Assembly (NCBI RefSeq): GCF_002355375.1 | Contig: NZ_AP017312.1 | Span: forward strand, 2,869,001-2,933,000 | Source: Aneurinibacillus soli | GTDB lineage: Bacteria; Bacillota; Bacilli; Aneurinibacillales; Aneurinibacillaceae | DNA: 64,000 bases | Direction of reading: 5' to 3' | Shown: one piece after another, positions 25,197 through 34,864 of the stretch | How the letters are laid out: each line of letters begins with the position of its first letter | How positions within the stretch are numbered: the first letter of the stretch is position 1 | The notes under the pieces: model-generated | What the model saw: only the letters and a program-made list of their open reading frames with translations | Databases searched by the model: none | Told to the model about the DNA's origin: nothing | Position numbers and translations under genes: made by a program

Positions 25197-27245
25197 GTGA
25201 GGTTTACTAGTATTAAAATGCGTACAATGTTCTCGATATTGCCCCTTACCATTGTTACACTACTTACCATTGTATTTATTTCCTATTCTTATTCACGATC
25301 ACTGATCGAGCAAGAAATCAATCAAAAAATGAAAAATCAGATGGAGAGTATCAGTAATGAATTACAAATCAGAATCACGGCTCATAGTACGTTAACCAAA
25401 GGAGTTGCTCGTGCTATTGAAACAGCCCCTACTTCATTAACACCTACCCAATATACTTCGCTATTAAAAAATAGCTTATCCCTAAGTTCTGACACTTTTG
25501 GTACCGGCGTTTACTTTGAGCCGAATAAATACCGTCCGAATCTAAAATATTTCTCATATTATGCATATCGTACTGGTGACAATGTAACATTTACAGATAA
25601 ATATAGTGATCCAAAATATGACTATCCAAATCAAGATTGGTACATCAGAGGCAAAACCTCTACTCAACCTATTACATACTCACCTCCATACCTGGATAAT
25701 TCCACTAATGTTACGATGGTAACGGCTACTGCCCCATTTTATGATCAAAATAAAAATTTGCTTGGTGTAGCAACAGGTGATATCGATATTACAGAACTGC
25801 AGAAAATAATACGTAATACAAAAGTCGGGAATACTGGCTGGGCGTTTTTAGTCGATAATACTGGAACTTATATAACCAATCCTGATGAACAAAAGGTAAT
25901 GAAAACAAAACTTGCTCAAGATCCAAACAAGTCATTGGCTTCGCTTTCCAAGCAAATGGCCAGCGAAAAAAATGGGCACTCTGTTTTTGAAGATGCGAAC
26001 GGGAAAAATCAGATTTTTTTTACTCGTATACCGCAAACAGACTGGGTACTCGCACTTGTGATGCCTGAGCATGAATTATTTTCACCACTGCAATCTTTGA
26101 TGAAAATTCTTACTACAGTTAGTGCAATTGCGATTCTGATCATCATTGGTGTAATTCTGTTATATAGTCGCTACATTACTTCTAACATCACACGCATTAA
26201 TAACATATCAAAAGTAATGTCTACTGGAGATTTTACGCAAACGATCGAAACAGACTCTGTTGATGAATTTGGACAAATGGCAGATAACTTCAACGACATG
26301 ACCATGAAGGTTCGTGATATGATGCTCCAAGTAGCCAATAATTCACACCATGTCGCAGCCACTTCTGAGCAATTAACAGCTAGTGCTGAGCAAACGAGCA
26401 AAGCAACCGAACAAATTTCAGAAGCAATTCAACAGGTTGCCACTGGTTCAGATACCCAATCAGGCATTGTGACCACTACTCACGCCATCGTAACACGTGT
26501 ATCCGATGGTATACACCAAATTACGAATCGCGTCCATGAAGTTAGCGAAGCATCTCAACATGCTGCACAGACATCTGCTAGTGGCATTCAAGTCGTAGAA
26601 ACTGCTCGTGGACATATGAATCTGATAAACGAAAAAGTCCAGCGTTCTGACGATATTATCCATACACTCGGTCAAAAATCTGAAGAAATCGGAAAGATTG
26701 TATCGCTTATCACTTCAATTGCTGGACAGACGAATTTACTAGCGTTAAACGCCGCCATCGAAGCTGCCCGCGCTGGAGAACACGGGCGCGGATTCGCTGT
26801 TGTTGCTGACGAAGTTCGTAAACTAGCTGAACAATCTGCTCATGCAGCTGATGATATTAGTTATTTAATTACTCATATTCAATCCGAGACAGATAAAGCT
26901 GTTCAAGCTATGCAAGAAGGGAGTTCAGCTGTTAGTGAAGGAATGGTCATGGTCGATAATGCTTCTGTAGCCTTTAAAGAAATTCGTATCGCTGTGCAAG
27001 ATGTATCCGGTCAAATCGGAAAGGTAACGGAAGTTGTTACCCATATTCAAACTGGTACACAACAAATGATACAATCCATGAATCAACTGACTGACATTTC
27101 CGAATCTGCTGCTGAAAATACTCAACAGGTTGCTGCCGCTGTTGAAGAACAAACTGCTTCTATGGAGGAGGTTGCATCTGCCTCTATTATGCTATCTAAA
27201 ATGGCTGAGGAGTTAAATGAGGTTATCACTCGTTTTAAGATATAA
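25197..27245 (+). CDS. Methyl-accepting chemotaxis protein with double Cache domain
   Basis: A 682-residue chemoreceptor. N-terminal membrane helix (about 10-32), extracellular dCache domain (about 35-290; contains DWYIRGK and [10 protein letters not shown], ligand-pocket motifs), second membrane helix (about 300-322), HAMP (323-375), then a coiled-coil signalling domain with the hairpin tip [20 protein letters not shown]. Ends TRFKI. GTG start with CTGGAGG upstream. Many such dCache receptors sense amino acids or organic acids. Single gene, not near the cheA operon. Confidence 0.92.
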   Translation: MRFTSIKMRTMFSILPLTIVTLLTIVFISYSYSRSLIEQEINQKMKNQMESISNELQIRITAHSTLTKGVARAIETAPTSLTPTQYTSLLKNSLSLSSDTFGTGVYFEPNKYRPNLKYFSYYAYRTGDNVTFTDKYSDPKYDYPNQDWYIRGKTSTQPITYSPPYLDNSTNVTMVTATAPFYDQNKNLLGVATGDIDITELQKIIRNTKVGNTGWAFLVDNTGTYITNPDEQKVMKTKLAQDPNKSLASLSKQMASEKNGHSVFEDANGKNQIFFTRIPQTDWVLALVMPEHELFSPLQSLMKILTTVSAIAILIIIGVILLYSRYITSNITRINNISKVMSTGDFTQTIETDSVDEFGQMADNFNDMTMKVRDMMLQVANNSHHVAATSEQLTASAEQTSKATEQISEAIQQVATGSDTQSGIVTTTHAIVTRVSDGIHQITNRVHEVSEASQHAAQTSASGIQVVETARGHMNLINEKVQRSDDIIHTLGQKSEEIGKIVSLITSIAGQTNLLALNAAIEAARAGEHGRGFAVVADEVRKLAEQSAHAADDISYLITHIQSETDKAVQAMQEGSSAVSEGMVMVDNASVAFKEIRIAVQDVSGQIGKVTEVVTHIQTGTQQMIQSMNQLTDISESAAENTQQVAAAVEEQTASMEEVASASIMLSKMAEELNEVITRFKI

Positions 27246-27400
27246 CTTATACTCTGAAGCACTACTATCGAATGTGTGTACTAAGTTGCATAAACAAATA
27301 AGTATAAATAAGTTAGGTAACAGGATATTTGTTTTACGTAGGAGGCAAAGAAGCGTCTTATAAATTACGATACATATCTTCTGTTTTAAGCCAACAAAAA

Positions 27401-27423
27401 GAGCACAACATTATGCTGCGCTC
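27401..27423 (-). terminator. Terminator-like hairpin
   Basis: GAGCGCAGC...GTTGTGCTC followed by TTTTTG on the minus strand; no intact gene lies upstream of it. Confidence 0.5.
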
Positions 27424-27543
27424 ACCTAAATGTTAATTTTATGTAGTAACCATGTCGTTTACATGAAAAATCTGGTCAAGCCATTTATCTATTCTACTTA
27501 CCGTATTAGAATGTAGACATGTGTATCACCACCACTTTCCACA

Positions 27544-27574
27544 GGCATCCTTTATGGGTGTCTTTTTCTTTTTT
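27544..27574 (+). terminator. Terminator on the plus strand
   Basis: GGCATCC-TTTAT-GGGTGTC with G-U pairs, then TTTTTCTTTTTT. It could end the chemoreceptor transcript 300 bases upstream. Confidence 0.7.
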
Positions 27575-27793
27575 CGGAAGTGATTTTAGTGAATCGCCTG
27601 ATTTACTTAGGCATCAGGGAAGCCTCTTCGATCTCCATTTCCAATGTCCAATTTCTCTTGGCATATCTGGCAAGTATCCCTTCTGCACTCCCTCTTATTA
27701 AATTACAATAACCGCATCTATTTTCCTATATTTTCATTTATAATTTATGGTAATTAAGTATACTAGAAGTAAAAAATCAATTAGGAGAAAAGC

Positions 27794-28174
27794 ATGAAGA
27801 ATCTCTCTTTTTTTGCAGGAGCATTATTAATTTCTCTCTCAATTATAGGCGGCAGCTACATCATCAGAACTTCCCCAGTACCGCAACCGCAACCTGCTAT
27901 ACAACCAACCTCTCTACCGAATGCCGATACAAAAGCTGTTCTCACTCTACCGGAAGCCGCCGCGTTCCTTAATCTTCAGGAAGATCAGCTGCGAATCATG
28001 GTAGAAACAGAAGAGAAGTGGATAAAAGAATCAAAGGACGCCTTCCCCGACATAATTCCCTTCTTCAAAATCAGAGAGGAATTTTTCTTTAGCAGAACCG
28101 CCCTAGAAAAATGGGCCGAACAATCGGCTAACGAACATCGGAGGTATAATAGGGATGAAGACGTAGTAAAGTAA
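27794..28174 (+). CDS. Membrane-anchored excisionase-like HTH protein
   Basis: A 126-residue protein with an N-terminal membrane anchor (MKNLSFFAGALLISLSIIGG), a Pro-rich linker, then LTLPEAAAFLNLQEDQLRIMVE...IPFFKIREEFFFSRTALEKWAEQ, the helix-turn-helix and wing of MerR/excisionase type proteins. TAGGAG precedes the ATG. DNA-binding by a tethered HTH is inference. A small membrane protein gene follows 48 bp later. Confidence 0.7.
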   Translation: MKNLSFFAGALLISLSIIGGSYIIRTSPVPQPQPAIQPTSLPNADTKAVLTLPEAAAFLNLQEDQLRIMVETEEKWIKESKDAFPDIIPFFKIREEFFFSRTALEKWAEQSANEHRRYNRDEDVVK

Positions 28175-28222
28175 TGACGGTAAAATAGAAAAATAAAGAG
28201 AACAGGAATGATATCGGTGAAT

Positions 28223-28384
28223 ATGAAAAGAATACGTTTGGCCATCAAATTGCTGGGGCTTTGCTTCTTCCTCAGCTACCTTCTTTTTAACCCAACAGCT
28301 TCTAATTATAAGGAATATGTCCCTTTTGGCTTACTTGGATTAGCAATCATTACTATAAGCGACTTAATCCCATACAAGAAGTGA
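28223..28384 (+). CDS. Small membrane protein
   Basis: A 53-residue protein with two membrane helices (AIKLLGLCFFLSYLLF and GLLGLAIITISDLI) and a basic N-terminus. ATG 28223 has GGTGA upstream; an in-frame ATG at 28208 is also possible. It probably forms a unit with the HTH protein upstream. No family recognised. Confidence 0.5.
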   Translation: MKRIRLAIKLLGLCFFLSYLLFNPTASNYKEYVPFGLLGLAIITISDLIPYKK

Positions 28385-28409
28385 AAGTCTCTCTCGTCTA
28401 TCCCAACTA

Positions 28410-28882
28410 TTATGACCGAACAAGCCCTTTTTCCTTCTTCATACTCACCTTGAACTTGCAGCATGGATAACCCGAGCATCCCAGGAACGCCCCATACTGC
28501 CCCATGCGCTCGACTAACGGACTGTTACAGCTCGGGCATATCCCATTCTCCACTTGCTCTGTACGCCTCTGAATATCGGTGACATGCTGCTCCCGCACTT
28601 TCTCATCTGTGATATTCGCCTTCCGCAACACATCGACCATCTTGTTGGCCTGCTTAACCAACATCTTTTGCTCGGTATGCTTATGGATCGCCGTCAAAAG
28701 CTCATTCTCGCGTACCACGATAGCCTTTGTTACTTCCACTTCTACGCCCTTTGTGCCAACAAATACAACTCATGCCGCTGTCCATTCTTCAAAAACTGAA
28801 TCCAACTCTTTGCATCTTCGCAGCCTTTGACATAGCTGTTGTACGCTTTCATTTCCAAGACAAAGATGCCGTATGGAGATAA
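28410..28882 (-). pseudogene. NERD/topoisomerase zinc-ribbon protein, degenerate
   Basis: The first part reads LSPYGIFVLEMKAYNSYVKG, the core of a NERD nuclease-related domain. After WIQFLKNGQRHEL the frame changes, and the second frame (from ~28739) continues as VTKAIVVRENELLTAIHKH, ending with the zinc-ribbon NGICPSCNSPLVERMG...GCSGYPCCKF of topoisomerase I C-terminal type. The start and the middle of the NERD domain are missing, so at least one deletion and a frameshift have occurred. Confidence 0.75.
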
Positions 28883-28930
28883 GAAGTTTAGTTTAATTTG
28901 TGAGAATTATTTATCTGTGTATTGCTAAAA

Positions 28931-29299
28931 GTGGAGATCAATCAAGTAAAGGTTCCTAGCATCTCAACCCGCTTATATGTATCCGATATGGATCAAGCCC
29001 TCTCTTTTTATGATGGCTGTTCTCCATACTAAACCAATACATCGCTTTAGTTATGTCGACATTGAACTGACTGCTATCGGCTCGTTACTTATTCTAGCCG
29101 GTTCTCCAGAAGCGTTGGCCCCTTTTCGTCAAACTACCGCTACTTTTGTTATGGATTCGATCACAGAATTCAAAGAGCATCTGATTGAACAAGTGGCACA
29201 ATCATTTGAGATATTCAAACCGTACCAACTGGAAAAAACATGACTGTTCGATACCCGGATGGAACGGTTGTAGAATACGTAGAGTTTAAAACACAATAA
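28931..29299 (+). pseudogene. VOC-family protein, degenerate
   Basis: Three frames together give a glyoxalase-like protein: ISTRLYVSDMDQALSFYD (then a stop), FSYVDIELTAIGSLLILAGSPEAL...FVMDSITEFKEHLIEQ, and finally VRYPDGTVVEYVEFKTQ. At least two frameshifts separate them. Confidence 0.7.
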
Positions 29300-29542
29300 A
29301 TCGGAATAAATAAAATTACCCATTACTATAGTATTAGGAGAAAATGGAATAATGGAAGGAGAAAAGGACAAGAGATTAGCGTCTATGCACCCGACAGTGG
29401 CTATATGCGCGGAGAAACGTATATAGGTAGCTGAAGCCCCAGGGTGGAAAGCTGATCAAGCAGGCGGTCATAGTGCCATTTACGATTCCATACTAAATTA
29501 TACAGGCGGCATGATATTGTACCGCAATTAGGGGGACTAGGA
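29300..29542 (+). other. Decayed coding fragments
   Basis: Two short frames (EISVYAPDSGYMRGETYIGS and GWKADQAGGHSAIYDSILN) look like pieces of a former gene, without start or ribosome site. Source family not recognised. Confidence 0.3.
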
Positions 29543-30106
29543 ATGAAGAAGAACATGCTATCCGTTCTGACGCTTGCCTTACTAGGTGGACTGATCCCAG
29601 TGCAGGCTAAAGGGTTAGAAGTATATCAAGCTCAGAACATCGACATTGTTCAAGCGCAAGACATCGAGATCGTTCACGCGGAGGATGTGAAGCCGGTTAT
29701 CCCGCCAAAAAATAAACCGAGCACAGTACCCTCTAAGTCCAATTCGGTTGACTACGCTTTCCGGACATTTATTCTGTGGGTACCTGGCACATCGTATTCT
29801 TTTGATAATTATGCGGCAGGTACACGCACGCTGTATACATCAACCGGCACACTTCCAAAAAGCGCGCTCACTGTCAATAAGGATGGCACGTATGTGTGGA
29901 ACAGTGCCTGGGATGGAAAAATCATCAAAGGAAAATGGAAGAAAAATAATGATGGAACGATTAACCTGCTGAAAGGGCAGGAAGGAAAGACATGGACGCT
30001 GAGCAAAGGAGACGGAAAGTACGAGGATATTTTCCTGATGGATGGATCGATATGGTATAGCGGTAAAACAGTCACATTGAAAAAAGGAAAAGTACCGAAA
30101 AAATAA
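29543..30106 (+). CDS. Exported hypothetical protein
   Basis: A 187-residue protein with a signal peptide (MKKNMLSVLTLALLGGLIPVQA, cleavage after QAKG). The N-terminal mature part repeats AQxIDIVQAQDIEIVHAED-like units; the rest is beta-rich with paired Trp (TYVWNSAWDGKIIKGKW, IWYSGKTVTL), resembling lipocalin-like or copper-resistance-like sandwiches. GGGGGAC stands upstream. Function unknown. A strong terminator follows. Confidence 0.6.
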   Translation: MKKNMLSVLTLALLGGLIPVQAKGLEVYQAQNIDIVQAQDIEIVHAEDVKPVIPPKNKPSTVPSKSNSVDYAFRTFILWVPGTSYSFDNYAAGTRTLYTSTGTLPKSALTVNKDGTYVWNSAWDGKIIKGKWKKNNDGTINLLKGQEGKTWTLSKGDGKYEDIFLMDGSIWYSGKTVTLKKGKVPKK

Positions 30107-30193
30107 TCGAGATCTATGAAAAACTATCTCTTCCTATTTAAGGGCAGCAAGGCTAATAAATTTATGTTTCTTCTGTTTATAGAAATTAGAAAG

Positions 30194-30220
30194 AAGCCTC
30201 CCACTATCCGGGAGGCTTTT
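30194..30220 (+). terminator. Rho-independent terminator (family member)
   Basis: AAGCCTCCC-ACTATCC-GGGAGGCTTTT, ~90 bases after the exported-protein gene. Confidence 0.85.
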
Positions 30221-30319
30221 ACTATATATCACTCTATATATGCTACGTTATTCGCCCAATCCATCTCATTCATTTGAGCATAGACTGTTGAGGATCATTT
30301 TTAAAAGGAGTGAAGTTGA

Positions 30320-30610
30320 ATGGTATTTATGCCACCGCCGGGACCGCCGCCAGGGACACAAGCACAACAGCCAACATCTCCACCACCACCATTTATTCCC
30401 CAACAAGCTGCTACCTTTGCTGTTGACCCAGGAGCTATTGCACGTTGCTTGTTTCGTAATACGTATGTTTGGCTCGCGAATGGGGATGAGTTCTGGTTTT
30501 TCCCCATTTTTGTAGGCCCTAGATCGGTTGCAGGTTTTAGATGGAGCGGTAGGTTCTGGAGATATACTGGATTTGATTTAAGATTAATTATTTCATTCAC
30601 GTGTTTTTAA
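30320..30610 (+). CDS. Pro-rich small surface protein of unknown family
   Basis: A 96-residue protein. The first 30 residues are Pro-rich (MPPPGPPPGTQAQQPTSPPPPF); the rest, CLFRNTYVWLANGDEFWFFPIF, SVAGFRWSGRFWRYTGFDLRLI, is aromatic-rich and matches a family I have seen in Bacillales genomes under uninformative names (often 'transporter'). AAAAGGAGTG precedes the ATG. Function is not known. Confidence 0.65.
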   Translation: MVFMPPPGPPPGTQAQQPTSPPPPFIPQQAATFAVDPGAIARCLFRNTYVWLANGDEFWFFPIFVGPRSVAGFRWSGRFWRYTGFDLRLIISFTCF

Positions 30611-30661
30611 AACTCAAAAGCAATAACGAAAAAAGACTGATCCAAGACGTCTGAACTGTAG

Positions 30662-30706
30662 CCCGAATAATGGACACTTCAAAAAAAGTCCCTTATTCGG
30701 GTTCTT
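30662..30706 (+). terminator. Rho-independent terminator
   Basis: CCCGAATAA(T)GGAC ... GTCC(C)TTATTCGGG then TTCTTTA. ~50 bases after the Pro-rich gene. Confidence 0.8.
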
Positions 30707-30809
30707 TATATGAGGAAATGACGGGAATATCGGTATATTAGATTTTGTGACTCACCAACGTACAACAGTTCTCCAAATGGTGATATTTCCACGATTTCTT
30801 TAACAAGTG

Positions 30810-31382
30810 TTACTTCGTGTCCTGAATCATACACTCTCTTTTTAACAGCGAATACATCTCTAGGTTAATAAAGTTGCCTTTTACAAACTGGTAATCCCTC
30901 AGCAAACCTTCCTTTTGGAACCCGATTTTCTTCAGCAGCTTGATCGATGCTATATTCTCCGGCTCCACCAGGGCTTCCACACGGTTTAACTTCATCTGCG
31001 TAAAACCATAGTCCAACATAACTTCCAAAGCTTCTGCTGCGATTCCTTGACCCCAGTATTCTTTTCCAAGGTCATATCCGATTTCTCCCCGGCATCTTTC
31101 GTCTTTGACCCAGTTGTTGTAGCCACAGCTACCAACAAGCTCATTTGTTTCTTTCAACACGATCCCCCATCGTATCGCTTCTTTGTAACTAGCTAAATTG
31201 TTTAAGAGATCAATCATTTCTGTAGCCTGGCTCACATCCTGAAAAGCCGGGATATTCATATATTTTGTAACTTTCTCATCCGACCAAAAACGAAAAAGTG
31301 TAGGCGCATCATCCATACTCATTTTTCGTAGAAGTAATCGCTTTGTTTCTAATTGAGGGAATTCTTGAGATGTATGTGACAT
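30810..31382 (-). CDS. GNAT acetyltransferase, RimJ/RimL type
   Basis: A 190-residue GNAT protein: ETKRLLLRKMSMDDAPTLFRF (start of the fold), ELVGSCGYN, GEIGYDLGKEYWGQGIAAEAL (acetyl-CoA pyrophosphate loop GQGIAAEA) and NRVEALVEPENIASIKLLKKIGFQKEGLLRDY at the end, the standard RimJ/RimL layout. The start at 31382 is chosen because the family begins there. It could acetylate a ribosomal protein N-terminus or a small molecule. Confidence 0.88.
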   Translation of the reverse strand: MSHTSQEFPQLETKRLLLRKMSMDDAPTLFRFWSDEKVTKYMNIPAFQDVSQATEMIDLLNNLASYKEAIRWGIVLKETNELVGSCGYNNWVKDERCRGEIGYDLGKEYWGQGIAAEALEVMLDYGFTQMKLNRVEALVEPENIASIKLLKKIGFQKEGLLRDYQFVKGNFINLEMYSLLKRECMIQDTK

Positions 31383-31575
31383 ATAAAAATAAGTTCCTTT
31401 CCTTGTAAAAATGATTTTGAAGGGATAGCAGATGATATATCCATCCGTCTGCAATGTTTACTCATATATCACGAATGGACTTCTTCTCCCTCCTGCTTCA
31501 GATTAGTTTTAAATCTACAATTTAGAAATGAGAATGTAAACGGCCTATCTCATATCAAGCCAGTAAAATACAAAT

Positions 31576-31617
31576 AAATCCTGACATACTACCCTATAAG
31601 GGAATATGTCAGGATTT
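31576..31617. terminator. Bidirectional terminator
   Basis: AAATCCTGACATA...TATGTCAGGATTT, a 13-bp stem, with T runs on both strands. It separates the GNAT and DUF1842 genes. Confidence 0.85.
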
Positions 31618-31633
31618 TTATATGTGAAACTAT

Positions 31634-32047
31634 CTATTCTATTATTTTCACAGGTGCATCTGAAATACGATGTACATTTCCATCTGCATCAAGATATTGA
31701 TAATTTGCTACCCCTAATTTCCAATCTCCTTCTAAAACAATTCTGAACGTTAAAGTAGGAGAATCTGAACTATTGTTTACATCAGGAAGAATACTTTCTC
31801 GCGTCCCGTTACCCACCACCAAAATATGCGTATTATTTGGCATAACGGTCATATACGTAAAGTTCCCTTGTACATGATACGTATAGTCAATCGGTGGATT
31901 TACTGCTTGGGTAATGTGTCCAAGCCCACTCACCAATTCTTTTGGGGTACTTACGGCCAAATCGAGCTGAAATGAAGGCGCGCCTGGTTTATCACCTCCG
32001 ATTTGATAACGGGCAAGAAACAATCCTACTTGTACATTTGCACTCAT
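31634..32047 (-). CDS. DUF1842-family protein
   Basis: A 137-residue protein matching DUF1842: VGLFLARYQIGGDKPGAPSFQLDLAVSTP, GLGHITQAVNPPIDYTYHVQG. Family members occur in Paenibacillaceae and pseudomonads; function unknown. AAGGGGAAAG upstream. Single gene. Confidence 0.8.
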   Translation of the reverse strand: MSANVQVGLFLARYQIGGDKPGAPSFQLDLAVSTPKELVSGLGHITQAVNPPIDYTYHVQGNFTYMTVMPNNTHILVVGNGTRESILPDVNNSSDSPTLTFRIVLEGDWKLGVANYQYLDADGNVHRISDAPVKIIE

Positions 32048-32163
32048 TACTTTCCCCTTCTTTCTCCGATTAATTATAAAATCACAAAAAAAAGAAACAT
32101 GCAGTAATATACGTATGCATGACTAATGGTGCATTATTCCACCAAAAAATACCCAATAAAAAT

Positions 32164-32209
32164 AACGTAGCCCTGTGTTCTCGATTCACGGAGAGCACAG
32201 GGCTACGTT
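32164..32209. terminator. Very long hairpin
   Basis: AACGTAGCCCTGTG(T)TCTC pairs with GAGA(G)CACAGGGCTACGTT, a ~19-bp stem with a short loop, in non-coding DNA upstream of the DUF1842 gene. It may terminate a transcript that has otherwise decayed. Confidence 0.6.
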
Positions 32210-32740
32210 TGTATTTCCTCGCTATTCAACTTTTCACGTTCTCCCTTCTTGCTTTAGTTTATATACCTGTACACCCCTAACGATCTTAGGAAGTGTCACA
32301 CCTTCCTTCTTTCGTTATTCGACTGCTGTGTACATCGCCTTTCCCTATTTACCTGGAGCAAGCATCCATTGAATTTTACCCTCTGCAATCATCGTCATCA
32401 CATCCATTCAGGTGTAGTGGGTTGAGTAGAAGATTGTCCACCTGTTGTTGGTGTAAAACAAGTATATCAAATATTCTAAATAATTAAAATAGTAAAACGA
32501 ATCGTTTATCTCCTTATATCTCCACATAGCATCTTATTAATCCGTTTATCATCCATTTTCTCTCTTTTTATTTATTTTTACGCTCGCAAAATTGTTTAAT
32601 CCTTATAATTAGAGCCCTACTACATGCCTATTAAAGGATGCCTCTGACCGCTTCGAAGCCTCCATGAATCAAGCCCGGCATTCGATTTAGCATACTAAAG
32701 GTGGTCAAGACGCTATATCCTCTTATTTTAGTTCCACAAA
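32210..32740. other. Non-coding region with decayed coding traces
   Basis: The minus strand has short pieces such as TPTTGGQSSTQPTTPEWM and MTMIAEGKIQWMLAPGK that look like a broken gene. From 32470 on the DNA is AT-rich with nothing I can support. Confidence 0.3.
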
Positions 32741-32782
32741 AAAAGCGTAAAACTCCAGTATTATCAAGGGTTTTACGCTTTT
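32741..32782 (-). terminator. Terminator of the mutSL operon
   Basis: AAAAGCGTAAAACCC...GGAGTTTTACGCTTTTTTT on the minus strand, starting ~30 bases after the mutL stop. Confidence 0.9.
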
Positions 32783-32809
32783 CATCTATTTGCATATGCA
32801 CAAAGCGAG

Positions 32810-34852
32810 TTACATGACCCGCTTAAACATCTTCTCTATATCATACGTCGAAAAGTGAATGATAATCGGCCGTCCGTGCGGGCATGTGAACGGGCTTGTC
32901 GTCCGGCGCAGCCGCTCAATAAGCGCCTCTAGCTCCGCGTGATTCAAGTGACGATTCGCTTTAATCGCTGCCTTGCATGACATCGTAATCGCCGCTGCTT
33001 CCCGCAACTTTACCACATCAATCCCTTTGCGGCCCGGTTTCACAACCATCTCCACCATTTCATGAATGATTGCCTCTTCTTCCCCTTTTGGCAACCAGCG
33101 CGGGTGCGAGCGTACAAGGAAACTGTTCAGTCCGAATGGTTCAAGATGCACACCGATCCGCTCAAACCAGTCGCGATGTGCTTCAACCGCGCCCGCTTCC
33201 GCCGTTGTCAGCTCCAGTGTAATCGGAATCAGCAAATCCTGACTCTCCACCGCTTCTTCATGCAACTTGTTGAGGAAATACTCATAAAAGATCCGTTCCT
33301 GGGCAGCGTGCTGATCAATCATGTACATTCCGTCCGCATTCTGCGCAATAATGTAGGTGCCATGCACCTGCCCCACTGGATACATGTCCGGTACCCGTTC
33401 TCCTGTGCTTGGGGACTCTTCTACCTGATCCTCATTAGATTGCGCTTCATCCGGCTCATATTCTGCTTCTGCCATCTCATCCATTTCTTCGTCTGACGGC
33501 TCATCTATCGCAAGCGGTACCCCTGGCTCTGCTATGGAATCCGGCGAAGGGTTATCTATAGATATAGATCCCTGCACGGAATTTTCCACTGGCACGACAG
33601 GCTCAGTCGCAAACAACGACTGTTCGTACTCCTGTGCTGCTGAGTAGGAACTATACAAGTTGCCTGTACGACTTGCCTGCTCTGTTGCCACCTGACGATC
33701 CTCCGGAGAAGAAGTCTGACGCGGTTTGGCCGAAGTGGTCAATTCTGATGTTTCCGCCTGCTCCGGCACGAACAATGACCAATCCATCGAGGCCTGGAAG
33801 GATGGTGGCTTCGGAGTACGAGGTCCTTCACTTGAGCGGGTGCGGCCTGGCTCGGGAATAAGTCGTTCGTTACTCCATGCACGGCGTACTTCTTCCTCTA
33901 CAAAGCTATACAGCTCCTGTTCCTTACTAAACCGCACTTCAAGCTTCGCCGGATGGACGTTCACATCAACAAGCGACGGCTCCATCTCAATCGCAAGTAC
34001 GGCAATCGGACTGCGGTTAATCGGCAACAGTGTATGATAGCCACGCAAAATAGCGTTGTTGACTCCATGATTGCGCACATAGCGCCCGTTGATAATCGTC
34101 GACATGTACGAACGTCCGGCCCTTGTAATCTCAGGTCGGGCAAGATAGCCAGACAGCTTGTAATCGAGGGATTCTGCTTCAATCGGAATCATACTGCGGG
34201 CGATATTCATGCCGTACACGGCTGCGATGGCGTGCAGCAGCTTTCCATCCCCTGGTGTTTTTAAAAGCTGCTTGTCGTTGTGCGTCAGCACAAAGGATAT
34301 GCCCGGATGCGATAGCGCCTGCCGGTTCATCACATCCGATACGTGACCGACTTCTGTATGAATGGTTTTCATATATTTGAGCCGAGCGGGCGTATTATAG
34401 AATAAATCCGTCACATGCACTTCTGTGCCACGCGGATGCGCGACAGGCTCCACGACTTCCTCGACTCCTCCAGCGATACGGATGCGTGTGCCACCTGTAG
34501 AGCCTGCTTGTGTACTTTTGATTTCCGTACGGGAGACAGCCGCGATGCTTGGCAGCGCCTCCCCACGAAAACCAAGGGTTCGGATATGCGACAGGTCACG
34601 CTCACGGATAAGCTTGCTTGTCGCATGCCGCTCGAATGCCAGACAGCAGTCTTCTGAGTCCATACCGCGCCCGTTATCGACCACACGAATGGACATCAGT
34701 CCGCCTTCTTCAAGATGCACCTCGATCCGTGTCGCGCAGGCGTCAATCGCATTTTCCACCAGCTCCTTCACGACCGAAGCGGGACGCTCCACGACTTCGC
34801 CTGCCGCAATCAAGTTCGCAAGCTGTGCATCCATTACTTGAATGTCTGCCAT
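32810..34852 (-). CDS. mutL: DNA mismatch repair protein MutL
   Basis: A 680-residue MutL. The GHKL ATPase is complete: VKELVENAIDA (ATP-Mg), VVDNGRGM, RHATSKL, TLGFRGEALPSIAAV. After a long acidic linker (about 350-480), the C-terminal endonuclease domain has DQHAAQERIFYE (the DQHA-x2-E-x4-E metal site), the ACR-like motif CKAAIKANRHL, and CPHGRPIIIHF. MutL links MutS recognition to nicking of the new strand. It starts 12 bp after the mutS stop with a GGAGGG site, so they are one operon. Confidence 0.97.
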   Translation of the reverse strand: MADIQVMDAQLANLIAAGEVVERPASVVKELVENAIDACATRIEVHLEEGGLMSIRVVDNGRGMDSEDCCLAFERHATSKLIRERDLSHIRTLGFRGEALPSIAAVSRTEIKSTQAGSTGGTRIRIAGGVEEVVEPVAHPRGTEVHVTDLFYNTPARLKYMKTIHTEVGHVSDVMNRQALSHPGISFVLTHNDKQLLKTPGDGKLLHAIAAVYGMNIARSMIPIEAESLDYKLSGYLARPEITRAGRSYMSTIINGRYVRNHGVNNAILRGYHTLLPINRSPIAVLAIEMEPSLVDVNVHPAKLEVRFSKEQELYSFVEEEVRRAWSNERLIPEPGRTRSSEGPRTPKPPSFQASMDWSLFVPEQAETSELTTSAKPRQTSSPEDRQVATEQASRTGNLYSSYSAAQEYEQSLFATEPVVPVENSVQGSISIDNPSPDSIAEPGVPLAIDEPSDEEMDEMAEAEYEPDEAQSNEDQVEESPSTGERVPDMYPVGQVHGTYIIAQNADGMYMIDQHAAQERIFYEYFLNKLHEEAVESQDLLIPITLELTTAEAGAVEAHRDWFERIGVHLEPFGLNSFLVRSHPRWLPKGEEEAIIHEMVEMVVKPGRKGIDVVKLREAAAITMSCKAAIKANRHLNHAELEALIERLRRTTSPFTCPHGRPIIIHFSTYDIEKMFKRVM

Positions 34853-34864
34853 ACCGTCACCCTC

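Larger units (their letters stand above)
27246..27793. other. Intergenic region with two hairpins, no gene
   Basis: Neither strand has a supported gene. Two terminator-like hairpins lie at 27401-27423 and 27544-27574. Short frames with CxxC-like pieces on the minus strand look like decayed coding sequence. Confidence 0.4.

Noticed and set aside
29543-30106. Known copper-resistance or lipocalin protein
   Set aside because: Only general beta-rich composition supports it; no diagnostic motif is present, so I left it hypothetical.
32164-32209. CRISPR or riboswitch from the long hairpin
   Set aside because: It is a single inverted repeat without direct repeats, spacers or any aptamer-like conserved core.
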